Assembly: GCA_028285625.1 (NCBI GenBank)
Contig: JANQOX010000014.1
Span: 186,001-250,000, forward strand
Direction: 5' to 3'
DNA: 64,000 bases
Origin: Myxococcota bacterium
Lineage (GTDB): Bacteria > Myxococcota_A > UBA9160 > UBA6930
Each line of letters begins with the position of its first letter. The first letter of the stretch is position 1. A program made the position numbers and the translations under genes. Positions 1 to 9,817 of this stretch are shown here, piece after piece. The notes beneath the pieces were generated by a model. It saw nothing but the letters and a program-made list of their open reading frames with translations, was not told the origin of the DNA and made no database searches.

Positions 1-137
1 CCTTCTTCGTGGGCGGCGGCCGCATCGCCGAGATGAAGGTCGTGACGGCCAAGGGCGTCACCAAGACCGACGACGGTGGCCTCTGGACCCCGCAGGAAGT
101 CGGTGACCACATGTCGGAGATCCTGCTCCCCGAGTAG
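1..137 (+). CDS. 3' end of a short-chain dehydrogenase/reductase (partial)
   Basis: Only the last 44 codons are inside the window, reading from base 3 to a TAG at 135-137. The visible tail (FFVGGGRIAEMKVVTAKGVT, then LWTPQEVGDHMSEIL) resembles the C-terminal segment of SDR enzymes related to the dehydrogenase domain of peroxisomal multifunctional enzyme type 2, where a similar glycine-rich strand precedes a K-G-V/A turn and a T-P-E/Q-x-V helix. Those enzymes oxidise 3-hydroxyacyl-CoA. The catalytic Tyr-Lys region lies outside the window, so the assignment rests on the tail alone. Confidence 0.45.
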   Translation, partial: FFVGGGRIAEMKVVTAKGVTKTDDGGLWTPQEVGDHMSEILLPE

Positions 138-229
138 GACGGCGTACGAGGGCGCGGCGCGGGCGCGGCCCGCGCCCGCCCGGCCCGCCGTCGGACAGCG
201 CGCGCTCGTTCTGGTATTCCTCAGGACGG

Positions 230-2860
230 ATGTCGGAGCGTTCGAAACCCGAAGATCCGGCAGCGCCTCCCGAGGTGCGAGTGCCGGACCCCGCCGTCGC
301 CGATCCCACGTCGGCGATGAGCACGCGCTTCAACCTGCCCCTGCGGGCATTCGCGCGACGCTACTTCCGTCACTTCGATCTGGATGCCGAGACCGCCGAG
401 CGTCTCCGTCAGCTCGAAGAGCGCGGCAGCGTCGTGTACGTGATGCGCTACGCGAGCCGGCTCGACTACTTCCTGTTCAATTGGGTCTTCCTGCGCGAGG
501 GGCTGCGCCTATCGGCCTTCGCCAACGGGCTTTCGTTCTACTACTACCAGCCGTTCGTGCGCGGCCTCACCCAGTGGTGGAAGCGCCGCTGGATGGGCCG
601 GGCGAAGCGGGTGGCTGCCGACCGCGAGCGCGAAGTCGAGAAGACCGACGCGGTGCTGCAGTCGGGCGAGTCGATGTTCCTGTTCCTGCGCACGACGCGC
701 GCGCGACTGCTGCCGTTCTCGCGCCGTGCCGCCGCGGAGCGCGAGCGCGAGAACGACCTGCTGGCCGAGGTCGTGAAGGCCGCATGGGATGGCCAGCACG
801 AGGTCTACGTGGTGCCCCTGGCGCTCTTCTGGCGCAAGGGTCCGCGCGCCGAGAAGCGCTTCCTGAATCTCACCTACGGTTCGACCAATCGCCCGAGCGA
901 CGTCGCCAAGGTCACCTCGTTCGTGCTCACCTACGAGGGCCTGGCCGTGCGTGTGGGCGAGGCGATCGACCTGCGCCGCTTCCTGGGCGAGCGGCACGAC
1001 GAGGGTCAGGCGACGCTCGTCCGAAAGCTGCGGCGCACGCTGCTGCTGTTCCTGTACCGGGAAGAGCGTGTGGTCGAGGGGCCGGTGCTGCGCCCCCTGC
1101 ACAAGGTCCAGGAGCAGGTGCTCGCCGACCGGGGCGTGGACCGCGCCATGCGCGCGCGGGCCGAAGAGAAGGACGTGAGCCTGGAAGCCGCGCGCGCGGA
1201 GGCGGAGAAGATCTTCCGCGAGGTCGCGGCCAACATGAACTCCACGTTCCTGTCGGTGCTCTACGTGGTGGTCAAGGCGATCTTCGGGCGCCTGTTCGCA
1301 TCGATCGAGACGCGCGGCCTCGAGAAGGTGGCCGAGTATGCGAAGCGCCACCCGGTGGTGCTGCTGCCGAGCCACCGCTCGTACTTCGACTTCCTGATCC
1401 TCTCCTGGATCTTCTACGGCAACCACCTGGTGCCGCCCCACATCGCCGCCCGCGAGAACATGGGCTTCGGCCCGTTCGGGTTCATCTTCCGCCGAGCCGG
1501 CGCTTACTTCCTGCGCAAGTCGTTCGACGACCCGCTCTACAAGGAGATCTTCCGCGCCTACCTGGGGCACCTGGTTCGCGAAGGGTTCACCCAGGAGTTC
1601 TTCATCGAAGGCGGCCGGTCGCGGACCGGCAAGACCCTGGCGCCGCGCCTGGGCATGCTCCAGTGGACCGTGGAGGCCTTCGTCGAGAGTGGGCGCCGCG
1701 ACCTGTTCCTGGTGCCGGTGGCGATCGCCTACGAGCGCCTGGTGGAAGAGGGCGCGATGGTCGAAGAGCTGGAAGGGGGCAAGAAGAAGGACGAGAGCGT
1801 TCTCGGTCTGGTCCGCGCGCGCAAGGTGCTCCAGCGCCGCTTCGGCAGCGTGTTCCTCAACTTCGGCGAGCCCATCTCGCTCGCCCAGGAGCTGGAAGGC
1901 CGCCGCGATCTGTTCCTGGACGGTGGTGCCGAAGATGCGATCGCCGAGCAGCGTGCCACGACCGAAAGGTTGGGCAATGCCGTGGTGGAACGGATCAACT
2001 GGGCGATGGCGGCGAACGCCACGTCGGTCGCCGCCGCAGCATTGCTCGGTCAGCCTCGCCGCGGCCTGTTCCGCAGCGAACTCGTGGACCACATGCGCGA
2101 GGTGCTCGACCTGCTGCACCTGCAGGATGCCGCGCTCACGCCGGCCCTCGAGGCCGACGAGCCCGACTTCGAGGAGTCGATCGCGTTCTTGTTGCGCGCG
2201 GGGCTCATCCATTCGCGCGACGACGCGCGCGGAGAGATCCTCTACTACGACGAGTCGCGCCGCCGCGCGCTCGACGTGTATCGGAACATGTTGTTCCACT
2301 TTCTCGCCACGCCCAGCGTGATGGCGCGGCGTCTTCACCCGGGCTGCACGCCCGCCGAGCTCCGCGACGACCTGGCCTTCTGGCTCGACCTGCTCTACGT
2401 GGAGTTCCTGGTGCCCAAGGGCCTGGTCATGGCCGTGCACATGGACGCCTTCGTGGACTACTTCGAGCGCAACGGTGCCCTCGAACGACGGGATGGCATG
2501 CTTCGCGCCACGGAGAAGGGGCTGCCGTACTTCCGCTTCCTGTCCGAACAGACGCGCAGCCTGCTCGAGGCCTGGTACGCGACCTTCTCCGCGATCGCCG
2601 AACTCGACGAGCCGGCCACGTCCAAGGCGCTCGAGAAGTCGGCGCAGGAGCAGTTCGAGCGGGCCAGCCTGCTGGGCGAGGTGCAGCGTCGAGAGGGCTG
2701 GAACACCGTCACGTTCCGGAACGCGCTGGACCTGCTCGTCCGGCGCGGCATCCTCGAACGCGAAGAGGGTGCGAAGGAACCGCAGCTGGTGCGCGGACCG
2801 GCCTTCGACGACCTCGTGGCGCTGCGAGAGCGGCTGGCGGGTGCTCTGACCGACCGGTAG
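230..2860 (+). CDS. plsB: Glycerol-3-phosphate 1-O-acyltransferase, PlsB type
   Basis: An 876-residue membrane-associated acyltransferase expected to acylate sn-glycerol-3-phosphate at position 1, the first step of phospholipid synthesis. The acyltransferase motifs are intact: HRSYFD (H-x4-D, His near residue 382), a GPFGFIFRRAGAYFLRK block, FFIEGGRSRTGKT near 457-469 (glycerol-phosphate binding) and VPVAIAYERL. A long N-terminal domain and a helical C-terminal region after about residue 600 give the usual PlsB length of 800-900. The ATG at 230 follows a short AGGA; the long antisense reading frames over it are composition shadows. It stops 12 bases before hisI, so the two may be co-transcribed although the pathways are unrelated. 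Confidence 0.9.
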   Translation: MSERSKPEDPAAPPEVRVPDPAVADPTSAMSTRFNLPLRAFARRYFRHFDLDAETAERLRQLEERGSVVYVMRYASRLDYFLFNWVFLREGLRLSAFANGLSFYYYQPFVRGLTQWWKRRWMGRAKRVAADREREVEKTDAVLQSGESMFLFLRTTRARLLPFSRRAAAERERENDLLAEVVKAAWDGQHEVYVVPLALFWRKGPRAEKRFLNLTYGSTNRPSDVAKVTSFVLTYEGLAVRVGEAIDLRRFLGERHDEGQATLVRKLRRTLLLFLYREERVVEGPVLRPLHKVQEQVLADRGVDRAMRARAEEKDVSLEAARAEAEKIFREVAANMNSTFLSVLYVVVKAIFGRLFASIETRGLEKVAEYAKRHPVVLLPSHRSYFDFLILSWIFYGNHLVPPHIAARENMGFGPFGFIFRRAGAYFLRKSFDDPLYKEIFRAYLGHLVREGFTQEFFIEGGRSRTGKTLAPRLGMLQWTVEAFVESGRRDLFLVPVAIAYERLVEEGAMVEELEGGKKKDESVLGLVRARKVLQRRFGSVFLNFGEPISLAQELEGRRDLFLDGGAEDAIAEQRATTERLGNAVVERINWAMAANATSVAAAALLGQPRRGLFRSELVDHMREVLDLLHLQDAALTPALEADEPDFEESIAFLLRAGLIHSRDDARGEILYYDESRRRALDVYRNMLFHFLATPSVMARRLHPGCTPAELRDDLAFWLDLLYVEFLVPKGLVMAVHMDAFVDYFERNGALERRDGMLRATEKGLPYFRFLSEQTRSLLEAWYATFSAIAELDEPATSKALEKSAQEQFERASLLGEVQRREGWNTVTFRNALDLLVRRGILEREEGAKEPQLVRGPAFDDLVALRERLAGALTDR

Positions 2861-2872
2861 AGTCGCCGCCCC

Positions 2873-3259
2873 ATGTCCGGCGGCCCCACTCCCGATTTCG
2901 GCAAGCGCGGCGGTCTCGTCGTGGCGATCGCCCAGGACCATGCGTCCGGCGAGGTGCTGATGGTCGCCTACATGAACGAGGCGGCCTATCGCGCAACGCT
3001 CGAACGCGGCGAGGTCGTGTACTGGAGCACGTCGCGGGATGCGCTCTGGCACAAGGGCGAGTCGAGCGGCAACGTGCAGGTCCTGAAGGAGCTCCGCATC
3101 GACTGCGACGGCGACGCGGTGCTGCTGCGCGTCGAGCAGAAGGGCCGCGCGGCCTGCCACACGGGCCAGCGCAGCTGCTTCTTCCGCGTGCGCGACGGCG
3201 ACGGTTGGCGCGAGGACGGCGAGCAGGTCTTCGACCCCGAGGAGGTCTACGGCCGATGA
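2873..3259 (+). CDS. hisI: Phosphoribosyl-AMP cyclohydrolase
   Basis: A 128-residue single-domain HisI that opens the adenine ring of phosphoribosyl-AMP in histidine synthesis. The diagnostic block is present: [18 protein letters not shown], the metal-binding DCDGDAVLL, and the cysteine pair in [12 protein letters not shown]. No HisE (phosphoribosyl-ATP pyrophosphatase) domain is fused, so hisE must lie elsewhere. The stop overlaps the hisG start as ATGA, so the two histidine genes are translationally coupled. Confidence 0.95.
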   Translation: MSGGPTPDFGKRGGLVVAIAQDHASGEVLMVAYMNEAAYRATLERGEVVYWSTSRDALWHKGESSGNVQVLKELRIDCDGDAVLLRVEQKGRAACHTGQRSCFFRVRDGDGWREDGEQVFDPEEVYGR

Positions 3260-4143
3260 GCGCGGGGCGAAAGCGCCTGCTCAAGCTGGGCCTTCCGAAG
3301 GGCAGCCTGCAGGAGACCACCGGGCGACTGTTCACGGCGGCCGGCTACAACGTGCGCTTCGGCGCGCGTTCCTACTATCCCGAGATCGACGATCCCGAGA
3401 TCGAGCTGATGCTCATCCGGGCGCAGGAGATGGCGCGCTACGTCGAGCAGGGCGTGCTCGACGCCGGCATCACGGGCATCGACTGGGTGCAGGAGAATGG
3501 CGCCAAGGTCGAAGAGCTCGCCGACCTCGAAGCGCCGTGGCCCAACTACCGGAAGGTGCGTTGGCTGCTGGCCGTGAAGGAAGGCTCGTCGTTCAAGGGG
3601 CCCGAGGACCTCGAGGGCAAGCGCATCTCCACCGAAGTGATCGGGCTGACCAAGCGCTACCTGCGGCGTCACGGGGTGAGTGCGCAGGTCGAGTTCTCCT
3701 ACGGCGCGACCGAGGTCAAGCCGCCGGTGCTCGCCGACGCGATCATCGACGTGTCCGAGACCGGCTCGTCGATCCGTGCGAACCGGTTGCGCGTGATCGA
3801 CACGGTCCTCGAGAGCACGCCCCGCCTGATCGCGCACAAGCCCGCCCTCGAAGACCCGTGGAAGGCCAAGAAGCTCGATCGTCTCCGCTTGATGTTGAAG
3901 GGTGCGATCGCCGCCGCGGGCCGCGTGGGGCTGATGATGAACGTCCGTCGAGACGACCTCGACGAGGTGCTGGAGATGCTCCCCGCGCTGGGCACGCCCA
4001 CGGTGTCGGCCCTGTCCGACGAGCGGTGGGTTGCGATCAACACCGTGATCGAAGAGGCGGTGGTGCGCGACCTGATCCCCGACCTGGTGGAGACCGGCGC
4101 GCGCGGCATCGTCGAGTACCCGCTCAGCAAGATCATCGGCTGA
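3256..4143 (+). CDS. hisG: ATP phosphoribosyltransferase, long form
   Basis: The committed step of histidine synthesis, joining ATP and PRPP. At 295 residues it is the long, HisZ-independent form: catalytic domains ([11 protein letters not shown] near the N-terminus, [28 protein letters not shown]) are followed by a C-terminal ACT-like domain of about 80 residues that in the family binds feedback histidine. The start ATG at 3256 is inside the hisI stop. Only hisI and hisG occur here; the rest of the his pathway is not nearby. Confidence 0.95.
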   Translation: MSAGRKRLLKLGLPKGSLQETTGRLFTAAGYNVRFGARSYYPEIDDPEIELMLIRAQEMARYVEQGVLDAGITGIDWVQENGAKVEELADLEAPWPNYRKVRWLLAVKEGSSFKGPEDLEGKRISTEVIGLTKRYLRRHGVSAQVEFSYGATEVKPPVLADAIIDVSETGSSIRANRLRVIDTVLESTPRLIAHKPALEDPWKAKKLDRLRLMLKGAIAAAGRVGLMMNVRRDDLDEVLEMLPALGTPTVSALSDERWVAINTVIEEAVVRDLIPDLVETGARGIVEYPLSKIIG

Positions 4144-4682
4144 GCCCGCTGCTGCGCCTCGTCCGAGACTACGCCGACATCGCCTGGTCGGGGCTCTTCG
4201 GGCATCGCGACCGCCCGCTGCGCGTGATGCAGGCGGTGGTGCTGGGGCCCGAGGGCGTGCTGCTCACCGTTCGCAGCGACCTGCGGGGTTGGGAGTTGCC
4301 CGGCGGCAACCCGCACCCGGGTGAGCCCGACGAGCAGACCGTGGTGCGAGAGGTCCGGGAGGAGACCGGTCTGCGCGTGGCGATCGAGCGCCCTACGGGC
4401 ACCTATCATCGCACCGGCTTCCTGCCCCACGAGGCGCGCGTGTTCCGCTGCAGCGTGCTCGGGGGCATCCCCACGCCGAGCGAGGAGACACCCCGCGTCG
4501 CCTGGTTCGACCCCGAGGCGCCGCCCGCGACGCTGTTTCCCTGGTATCGGGAGCCCCTGCGCGACGCGCTCGGCCCGGCGGCGCCGCCGGTCGTGCGCCA
4601 CGAGCGCCAAGGGCTCGGTGCGGTGCTCGCCGGCATGCACATCGACCTGCGCATGCGGCTCTCGAACGACACCGCCCGCTGA
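4140..4682 (+). CDS. Nudix hydrolase
   Basis: A protein of up to 180 residues with a perfect Nudix box, G-x5-E-x7-R-E-V-R-E-E-T-G-L (GNPHPGEPDEQTVVREVREE then TGL), which places Mg2+ for hydrolysis of a nucleoside diphosphate linked to another group. The substrate cannot be read. The start is uncertain. Sensible coding (LLRLVRDYADIAWSGLF) runs back to the hisG stop, where only a CTG at 4140 is available; GTG 4224 or ATG 4227 are the first ordinary start codons and would remove that helix. Confidence 0.75.
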   Translation: MSPLLRLVRDYADIAWSGLFGHRDRPLRVMQAVVLGPEGVLLTVRSDLRGWELPGGNPHPGEPDEQTVVREVREETGLRVAIERPTGTYHRTGFLPHEARVFRCSVLGGIPTPSEETPRVAWFDPEAPPATLFPWYREPLRDALGPAAPPVVRHERQGLGAVLAGMHIDLRMRLSNDTAR

Positions 4683-4789
4683 CCCGCCTGGCGAGGTGTC
4701 GTCCAGGGCCAGCGTGTTCCCTGGCCGGGTGTCGTCCTGCCCCAGCGGCTGACCTACCCTGGGACGCGCGCCGCGCCCAGGAGGATCCC

Positions 4790-5449
4790 ATGGCGGTCGG
4801 ACGTCTTCCGAGCGAGTCCCCTGAATACGCGAAGATCCGCGACGAGCTTCAGGACGCCGAGGTCGCGCTTCGCGATCAGCGTGAGCGCGTGGCCGAGCTT
4901 CGGCGCCGGCTCACGCGCGACGTAGCCTACGAAGACGCCACCTTCCGCGTGGCGCGCGACGGAGAGCAGGTGCCGATTCGCCTGTCGGAGCTGTTCGACG
5001 ACCCGGACAAGCCGCTGCTCCTCATGCAGTTCATGTACGGCAAGGCCCAGGCGAACCCCTGCCCCATGTGCACGGCCTGGGCCGACGGCTACGACGGCGT
5101 GATGCCGCACCTTCTGCAGCGCGCGAATTTCGCGGTGCTGGTGGCCGGCGACGCGGCGCTGTTCGAGGCGTACGCCCGCAGTCGCGGCTGGCGCAATCTG
5201 CGCGTGGTCTCGGCCGCCGACAGCACCGTGAAGCGCGACCTCGGGTTCGAGACCGACGACGGGCGGCAGCTTCCGGGCGTCTCGGTGTTCCTCCGCGAGT
5301 CCGACGGGAGCGTGCGTCACTTCTACTCGCAGGCAGCCTTGCTGGGCGAGGCCGGCTTTCGCGGCATGGACCTGTTGTCGCCCATCTGGCACTACTTCGA
5401 TCTGCTGCCCGAGGGCCGCGGCGACTTCATGCCGAGCAAGACCTACTGA
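4790..5449 (+). CDS. DUF899-family thioredoxin-like protein
   Basis: A 219-residue protein. After a charged N-terminal helix that may form a coiled coil (about residues 15-45), residues from about 65 match the DUF899 thioredoxin-like fold: LMQFMYG, then NPCPMCTAWADGYDGVMPHL with Cys91 and Cys94, and RANFAVLVAG. It ends WHYFDLLPEGRGDF as in the family. The C-x2-C suggests a redox role, but the family is poorly characterised and no substrate is known. The ATG follows AGGAGG at a good distance. The CoA-transferase gene begins 5 bases after its stop. Confidence 0.8.
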   Translation: MAVGRLPSESPEYAKIRDELQDAEVALRDQRERVAELRRRLTRDVAYEDATFRVARDGEQVPIRLSELFDDPDKPLLLMQFMYGKAQANPCPMCTAWADGYDGVMPHLLQRANFAVLVAGDAALFEAYARSRGWRNLRVVSAADSTVKRDLGFETDDGRQLPGVSVFLRESDGSVRHFYSQAALLGEAGFRGMDLLSPIWHYFDLLPEGRGDFMPSKTY

Positions 5450-5454
5450 CGCCG

Positions 5455-6648
5455 GTGGCTCCGGGAGCCTCGGACGCTTCGCCGCCGCTCGCCGGCGTGC
5501 GCGTGGTCGACCTCACGCGCTTCCTGGCCGGCCCCTACTGCACGCAGCTTCTCGCGGACTACGGCGCCGACGTGGTGAAGGTGGAGTCGCCCAAGGGCCG
5601 CGAGTTTCGTGCCAAGGATCGCGACACCTACTTCTTCCTCTCGGCGAACCGGGGGAAGCGTTCCATCGCGCTCGACTTCCGCAGCGAGGCCGGCAGCGCC
5701 GTACTGCACCGGCTGATCGCCGGGGCCGACGTGTTGGTGGAGAACTTTCGGCCCGGCGTGATGGAAGCGCTCGGCCTGGGGGCCGACCATCTGCTGGCGA
5801 CCCACACGCGCCTGATCTACTGCGGCATCTCGGGGTTCGGGGCCGACGGGCCCTACGCCCATCGTCCGGGCCTCGATCAGATCGCCCAGGGCATGAGCGG
5901 CCTGATGAGCCTCACCGGCACCGAGGCCTCCGGGCCGACACGGGTGGGGATCGCGATCTCCGACGTGCTGGGCGGAATGTTCGCGGCGCACGGCATCCAG
6001 TTGGCCCTGCTGGCGCGGGAACGGACCGGGCAGGGGCAGCGCGTCGACACCTCGCTACTCGAGGCCACGCTCGCGACGCTCACCTGGGGGGCGGGCATGT
6101 TCTTCGAGTCGGGCGGTCGGCCCGGCCCATCCGGACAGCACCACCCCCTCTCGGCGCCCTACGGCCGGTTCCGCGCGCGCGACGGCTACCTGAACATCGC
6201 CGCGGCCGGCCCGGCCATGTGGCCGAAGCTCGCGAGGGCACTGGGAAGGCCGGAGTGGGAGGACGACCCGCGCTTTCGCAGGCCGATCGATCGCCTGAAC
6301 CACCGCGAGGCGCTCACGCAGGCGATGGAAGAGGCCTTGGCCGCCGACGACGTGGCTGCCTGGGTCGAGCGCATCAGCGCGGCCGGGGTGCCCGCGGGCC
6401 CGGTGCTGCACGTGGACGAGGTCTTTGCCGACCCGCAGGTGCTCGCGCGCGACATGCTCGTCGAGCTGCCGCACCCCGAACTCGGGACCTTCCGGACGAC
6501 CGGCCTGCCGGTCAAGCTCGCGGCCACGCCCGGACGCATCGAGCGGCGCCCTCCGCTGCTCGGCGAGCACGCCGACGAGGTGCTGACCGAGGCCGGCTAC
6601 GGCGAGTCCGAGGTGGCCCGGCTGCGCGAAGAGGGCGTGATCCTCTAG
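5455..6648 (+). CDS. CaiB/BaiF family (family III) CoA-transferase
   Basis: A 397-residue family III CoA-transferase that moves CoA between carboxylic acids. It shows the N-terminal RVVDLTRFLAGPYCTQLLAD, GADVVKVESP, VLVENFRPGVMEALGLG, and GIAISDVLGG, whose Asp corresponds to the catalytic aspartate of the family. The typical C-terminal GVPAGPVLHVDEVFADPQV is also present. Start GTG at 5455, 5 bases after the previous stop, is chosen because the conserved domain begins about 15 residues later. The next gene has an acyl-CoA-synthetase domain, so an acyl-CoA context is plausible, but the acid is unknown. Confidence 0.88.
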   Translation: MAPGASDASPPLAGVRVVDLTRFLAGPYCTQLLADYGADVVKVESPKGREFRAKDRDTYFFLSANRGKRSIALDFRSEAGSAVLHRLIAGADVLVENFRPGVMEALGLGADHLLATHTRLIYCGISGFGADGPYAHRPGLDQIAQGMSGLMSLTGTEASGPTRVGIAISDVLGGMFAAHGIQLALLARERTGQGQRVDTSLLEATLATLTWGAGMFFESGGRPGPSGQHHPLSAPYGRFRARDGYLNIAAAGPAMWPKLARALGRPEWEDDPRFRRPIDRLNHREALTQAMEEALAADDVAAWVERISAAGVPAGPVLHVDEVFADPQVLARDMLVELPHPELGTFRTTGLPVKLAATPGRIERRPPLLGEHADEVLTEAGYGESEVARLREEGVIL

Positions 6649-6751
6649 CCCACGAGGGCGCAGCGGGCAGGGCGCGCGGTGTCGGGAGGCCCCCACCGGT
6701 TTGCGCGCCAGGCCGGGGTGAAGGACGATCCAACGGGGGGCTGGGGGCGAG

Positions 6752-9700
6752 ATGCCCGAGCCGAAGTCACCGGGTCCTGACACGCGCAACGGCGGCAGCA
6801 AGCCGCGCAAGCCCGCTCCGCTGGCGCGCATGGCGGCTTCCCTGCGCAACGGGATCGAGATCGCGCGGTTCGGTGGCGTGAGCGAGCGCGAGCCCGAGCC
6901 GTTCGAGATCGCTCACGAGGGCGCGCACTACCGTCTGCGCCGCTACTTCCCCGACCGCACCGATGCACCCGGGCCGCCCGTGATCCTGGTGCCGCCGCTG
7001 ATGCTGTCGGCCGACGTGTGGGACGTGGCGCGCGGGTCGAGCGCAGTGGCGGCCCTCCGCGAGGGGGCTGCGTCGGCCGACCCGTGGGTCGTCGACTTCG
7101 GATCCCCCGAAGCCGAGGAGGGCGGGCTCGAGCGCACCCTCACCGACCACGTCCTGGCCGTGGTGGATGCGGTCACGATGGTGCGCGAGGCGACCGGCCG
7201 CGACGTCCACCTGATGGGGTACTCGCAGGGCGGCATGTTCGCCTACCAGGCGGCGGCCTATCGCCGGAGCGAGGGACTCGCCTCGCTGGTCACCTTCGGC
7301 AGTCCCGTCGATCTGCACGGGGCCGCCCCGGCGGGCCTGCCGATGGACGTGTTTGCCGACGCCGTCGAGGGGCTGGGGCGGATCCAGTCCGCCCTGTTGC
7401 CCTCCGGGATTCCCTCGTGGGCCACGCGCATCGGCTTTCAGCTGCTCGACCCGATCAAGACCGTCCAGCAGCGCGTCGACTTCGTCCGTCGCCTCTACGA
7501 CCGCGAGGCCCTCCAGCAGCGCGATGGCATGCGACGGTTCATGAACGGCGAGGGCTGGGTGGCCTTTCCGGGCCCGGCTCTGCGCGACGTGGCCGAGGAA
7601 CTGGTCGCCGGCAACCGAATGCAGACCGGCGGCTTCGTGATCGGCGACCAGACCGTGAGCCTCTCGGACATCCGCTGCCCGATCCTGGTCTTCGTGGGGA
7701 CCAACGACACGATCGCCCCGCCGGCCACGGTGCGTTCGGTGGCTGCCGCCGCGCCCCACGCCGAGGCGTATCAGTCCAAGCTCGTGGCCGGCCACTTCGG
7801 CCTGGTGGTGGGATCGCGCTCCCAGGAGGAGACCTGGCCTACCGTGGCCGCGTGGCTGCGCTGGCGCGATGCCGGCGACTCGCTGCCCGAGCAGGTGACG
7901 CGGCTCTCGGCACGCCCGGCCGAACGGGCCGAGCCCACCCTCGGCGAACGGCTGGTGCGCGAGGGCGGCGAGGCCATTCGCAACGGCCGCAATCTGATCG
8001 AGGACGCGGCCGGCTGGTTCGGCGAGCGCGCCGGGCGGGCCGGCCGGGCGGCTGGCGCCGTGGCGCCGCAGATCGGCCGGCTCGCGCGCCTGGCCGACAT
8101 CCGCGCCGACACGCGCGTGAGCCTCGGGCGCATGCTCGCCGAGCGCGCGCGAGAGACGCCCGACGACACCTTCTTCCTGTTCGAGGGCCGCGCCCATGAC
8201 TACGGTGACGCGAATACCCGCGTGGACCACGTGGTGCGGGGCTTCCTCCATTGCGGCGTCCGCCACGGACAGTTCGTCGGCGTGCTCATGGAGACCCGCC
8301 CCAGCGCCGTGGCAGCCACTGCGGCGCTTTCGCGGCTGGGTGCGGTGCCGGTCCTGCTGCGGCCCGACGTTCCGCTGGCGCGGCAGTTCGAATGCGTGGC
8401 CCTCGACCACCTGCTGGCCGACCCCGAGCACGGCGCCGTGGCCCGCGAGGCCTTCGGCCGCGACGTGCTGGTGCTAGGCGGCGGCGGTGCGCACCGGGAG
8501 CTCCCGGCCGGGCTGATCGACATGGAGGCCATCGACCCCGGGCGTGTCTGGCCGCCCGACTGGTACGAGCCCGACCCCGGGACCGCCGCCGAGGTCGGCC
8601 TCGTGCTGCTCAGCGGGGACGAGGAACGGCTCGGCGTGGTGCGCGTGACGAACCGCAGGCTCGCCACGTCAGCGTACGGCACCGCAACCGCCTGTGCGCT
8701 CACCTCGCGCGACACGGTCTACTGCTGCTCACCGACCCATCACGCCACCGGCATCCTGGTCTGCGTGGGCGGGGCCCTGGCCTCGGGGGCGCGTCTCGCG
8801 ATGACCGGCGCATTCGCGCCCGCACTCGACCCGGACGCGTTCTGGTCCGACGTGCGGCGCTACGGCGTGAGCGTGGTCTTCTACACCGGCGCCATGCTCC
8901 GAACGCTGGTGAACGCGCCGGTCCGCGCCGACGAGCAGCAGCACCCGATTCGCCTGTTCGCCGGCAGCGGCATGCCCGAGGGCGTCTGGCGGCGGGTCGA
9001 GTCTCGACTGGCCCCGGCGAGGGTGGTGGAGTTCTTCGCTTCGAGCGAGGGCAATGCCGTGCTCGTGAACCTGTCGGGGGACAAGACCGGGTCGCTGGGC
9101 CAGCCGCTTCCGGGTGCCGCCGATCTGACGCTCGCGAGTTTCGACCTCGGGGCCGGGGCCCTGGCAGGGCGGCCCTCAGGTCTCGCCGGCCGCGCAGGCG
9201 TTGGCGAGGCGGGCCTGCTGCTGGCGCGCGTCGACCCCGGCCGCGGCGAGGCACCGGGCCGCCCCCTGCGCGGGGTGTTCGAGGCCGGCGATGCGTGGCA
9301 CGACACCGGCGAACTCGTGCTACGCGACGTCGAGGGCGACTACTGGCACGTCGACTCCGTGGCCGACGTGATCCGCACTTCTGTCGGCGCGGTCCCCACG
9401 GTGCCGGCCGAGAGGGCGCTGGCGCGGTACCTGGCCGGGGTCGACCTCGCGGCGGTCTACGGAGCGCGCGTGCCAGGCCTCGAGCACGAGGTCGTGGTCG
9501 CTGCGCTCACGCTGCAGCCCGGCACGAAGCTCGACCCGGTCGCGCTCGGACGCATCGTCACCGAACACCTCGACGGGCCCGAGCGACCGGCGGTGGTGCG
9601 GGTGGTCGCCGTGCTGCCCATGACCGCCGGCCACCGCGTGCGCAAGGGCGCCCTCCGGGAGCAGGGGCTCGGACTCGAGGACGGCGCGGGCGAGAGCTTC

Positions 9701-9784
9701 TGGTACGACCCGGGCGCGTCGGGCTGGGTGCCGCTCGCCCGTGCCGACCTGCCGGCCTGGGTCGCGAGCCTGTCCGTCCGTTGA
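6752..9784 (+). CDS. Fusion of PhaC-like alpha/beta hydrolase and degenerate acyl-CoA synthetase (FATP/VLACS-like)
   Basis: A 1010-residue two-domain protein. Residues about 45-375 form an alpha/beta hydrolase with nucleophile elbow GYSQGG (Ser158), a late Asp in FVGTNDTIAPP (about 320) and a His in AGHFGLVVG (about 348), as in PhaC-like hydrolases. After a linker, residues about 455-1000 follow the very-long-chain acyl-CoA synthetase/FATP pattern: GDAWHDTGELVLRDVEGDYW, VDSVADVIRTSVGAVPT, and HRVRKGALREQG near 962. The ATP-gripping loop expected as T-S-G-T-T-G-x-P-K is replaced by LLSGDEERLGVV around 620-630, so adenylation may be lost or altered. It ends at a strong terminator. Role unknown; lipid or polyester metabolism is an inference. 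Confidence 0.75.
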   Translation: MPEPKSPGPDTRNGGSKPRKPAPLARMAASLRNGIEIARFGGVSEREPEPFEIAHEGAHYRLRRYFPDRTDAPGPPVILVPPLMLSADVWDVARGSSAVAALREGAASADPWVVDFGSPEAEEGGLERTLTDHVLAVVDAVTMVREATGRDVHLMGYSQGGMFAYQAAAYRRSEGLASLVTFGSPVDLHGAAPAGLPMDVFADAVEGLGRIQSALLPSGIPSWATRIGFQLLDPIKTVQQRVDFVRRLYDREALQQRDGMRRFMNGEGWVAFPGPALRDVAEELVAGNRMQTGGFVIGDQTVSLSDIRCPILVFVGTNDTIAPPATVRSVAAAAPHAEAYQSKLVAGHFGLVVGSRSQEETWPTVAAWLRWRDAGDSLPEQVTRLSARPAERAEPTLGERLVREGGEAIRNGRNLIEDAAGWFGERAGRAGRAAGAVAPQIGRLARLADIRADTRVSLGRMLAERARETPDDTFFLFEGRAHDYGDANTRVDHVVRGFLHCGVRHGQFVGVLMETRPSAVAATAALSRLGAVPVLLRPDVPLARQFECVALDHLLADPEHGAVAREAFGRDVLVLGGGGAHRELPAGLIDMEAIDPGRVWPPDWYEPDPGTAAEVGLVLLSGDEERLGVVRVTNRRLATSAYGTATACALTSRDTVYCCSPTHHATGILVCVGGALASGARLAMTGAFAPALDPDAFWSDVRRYGVSVVFYTGAMLRTLVNAPVRADEQQHPIRLFAGSGMPEGVWRRVESRLAPARVVEFFASSEGNAVLVNLSGDKTGSLGQPLPGAADLTLASFDLGAGALAGRPSGLAGRAGVGEAGLLLARVDPGRGEAPGRPLRGVFEAGDAWHDTGELVLRDVEGDYWHVDSVADVIRTSVGAVPTVPAERALARYLAGVDLAAVYGARVPGLEHEVVVAALTLQPGTKLDPVALGRIVTEHLDGPERPAVVRVVAVLPMTAGHRVRKGALREQGLGLEDGAGESFWYDPGASGWVPLARADLPAWVASLSVR

Positions 9785-9817
9785 GCACCTCCGCGGCAGC
9801 GGACATCCCAAAACGAA

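Noticed and set aside
509..3160. 883-codon minus-strand open frame across plsB
   Set aside because: Shadow of plsB in high-GC DNA; no recognisable motif and plsB carries all its catalytic motifs on the plus strand.
4683..4789. Hairpin GGCCAG...CTGGCC and repeated GTGTCGTCC between the Nudix and DUF899 genes
   Set aside because: Short stem, no U-tract, and easily formed by chance in this GC content; not called as a terminator.
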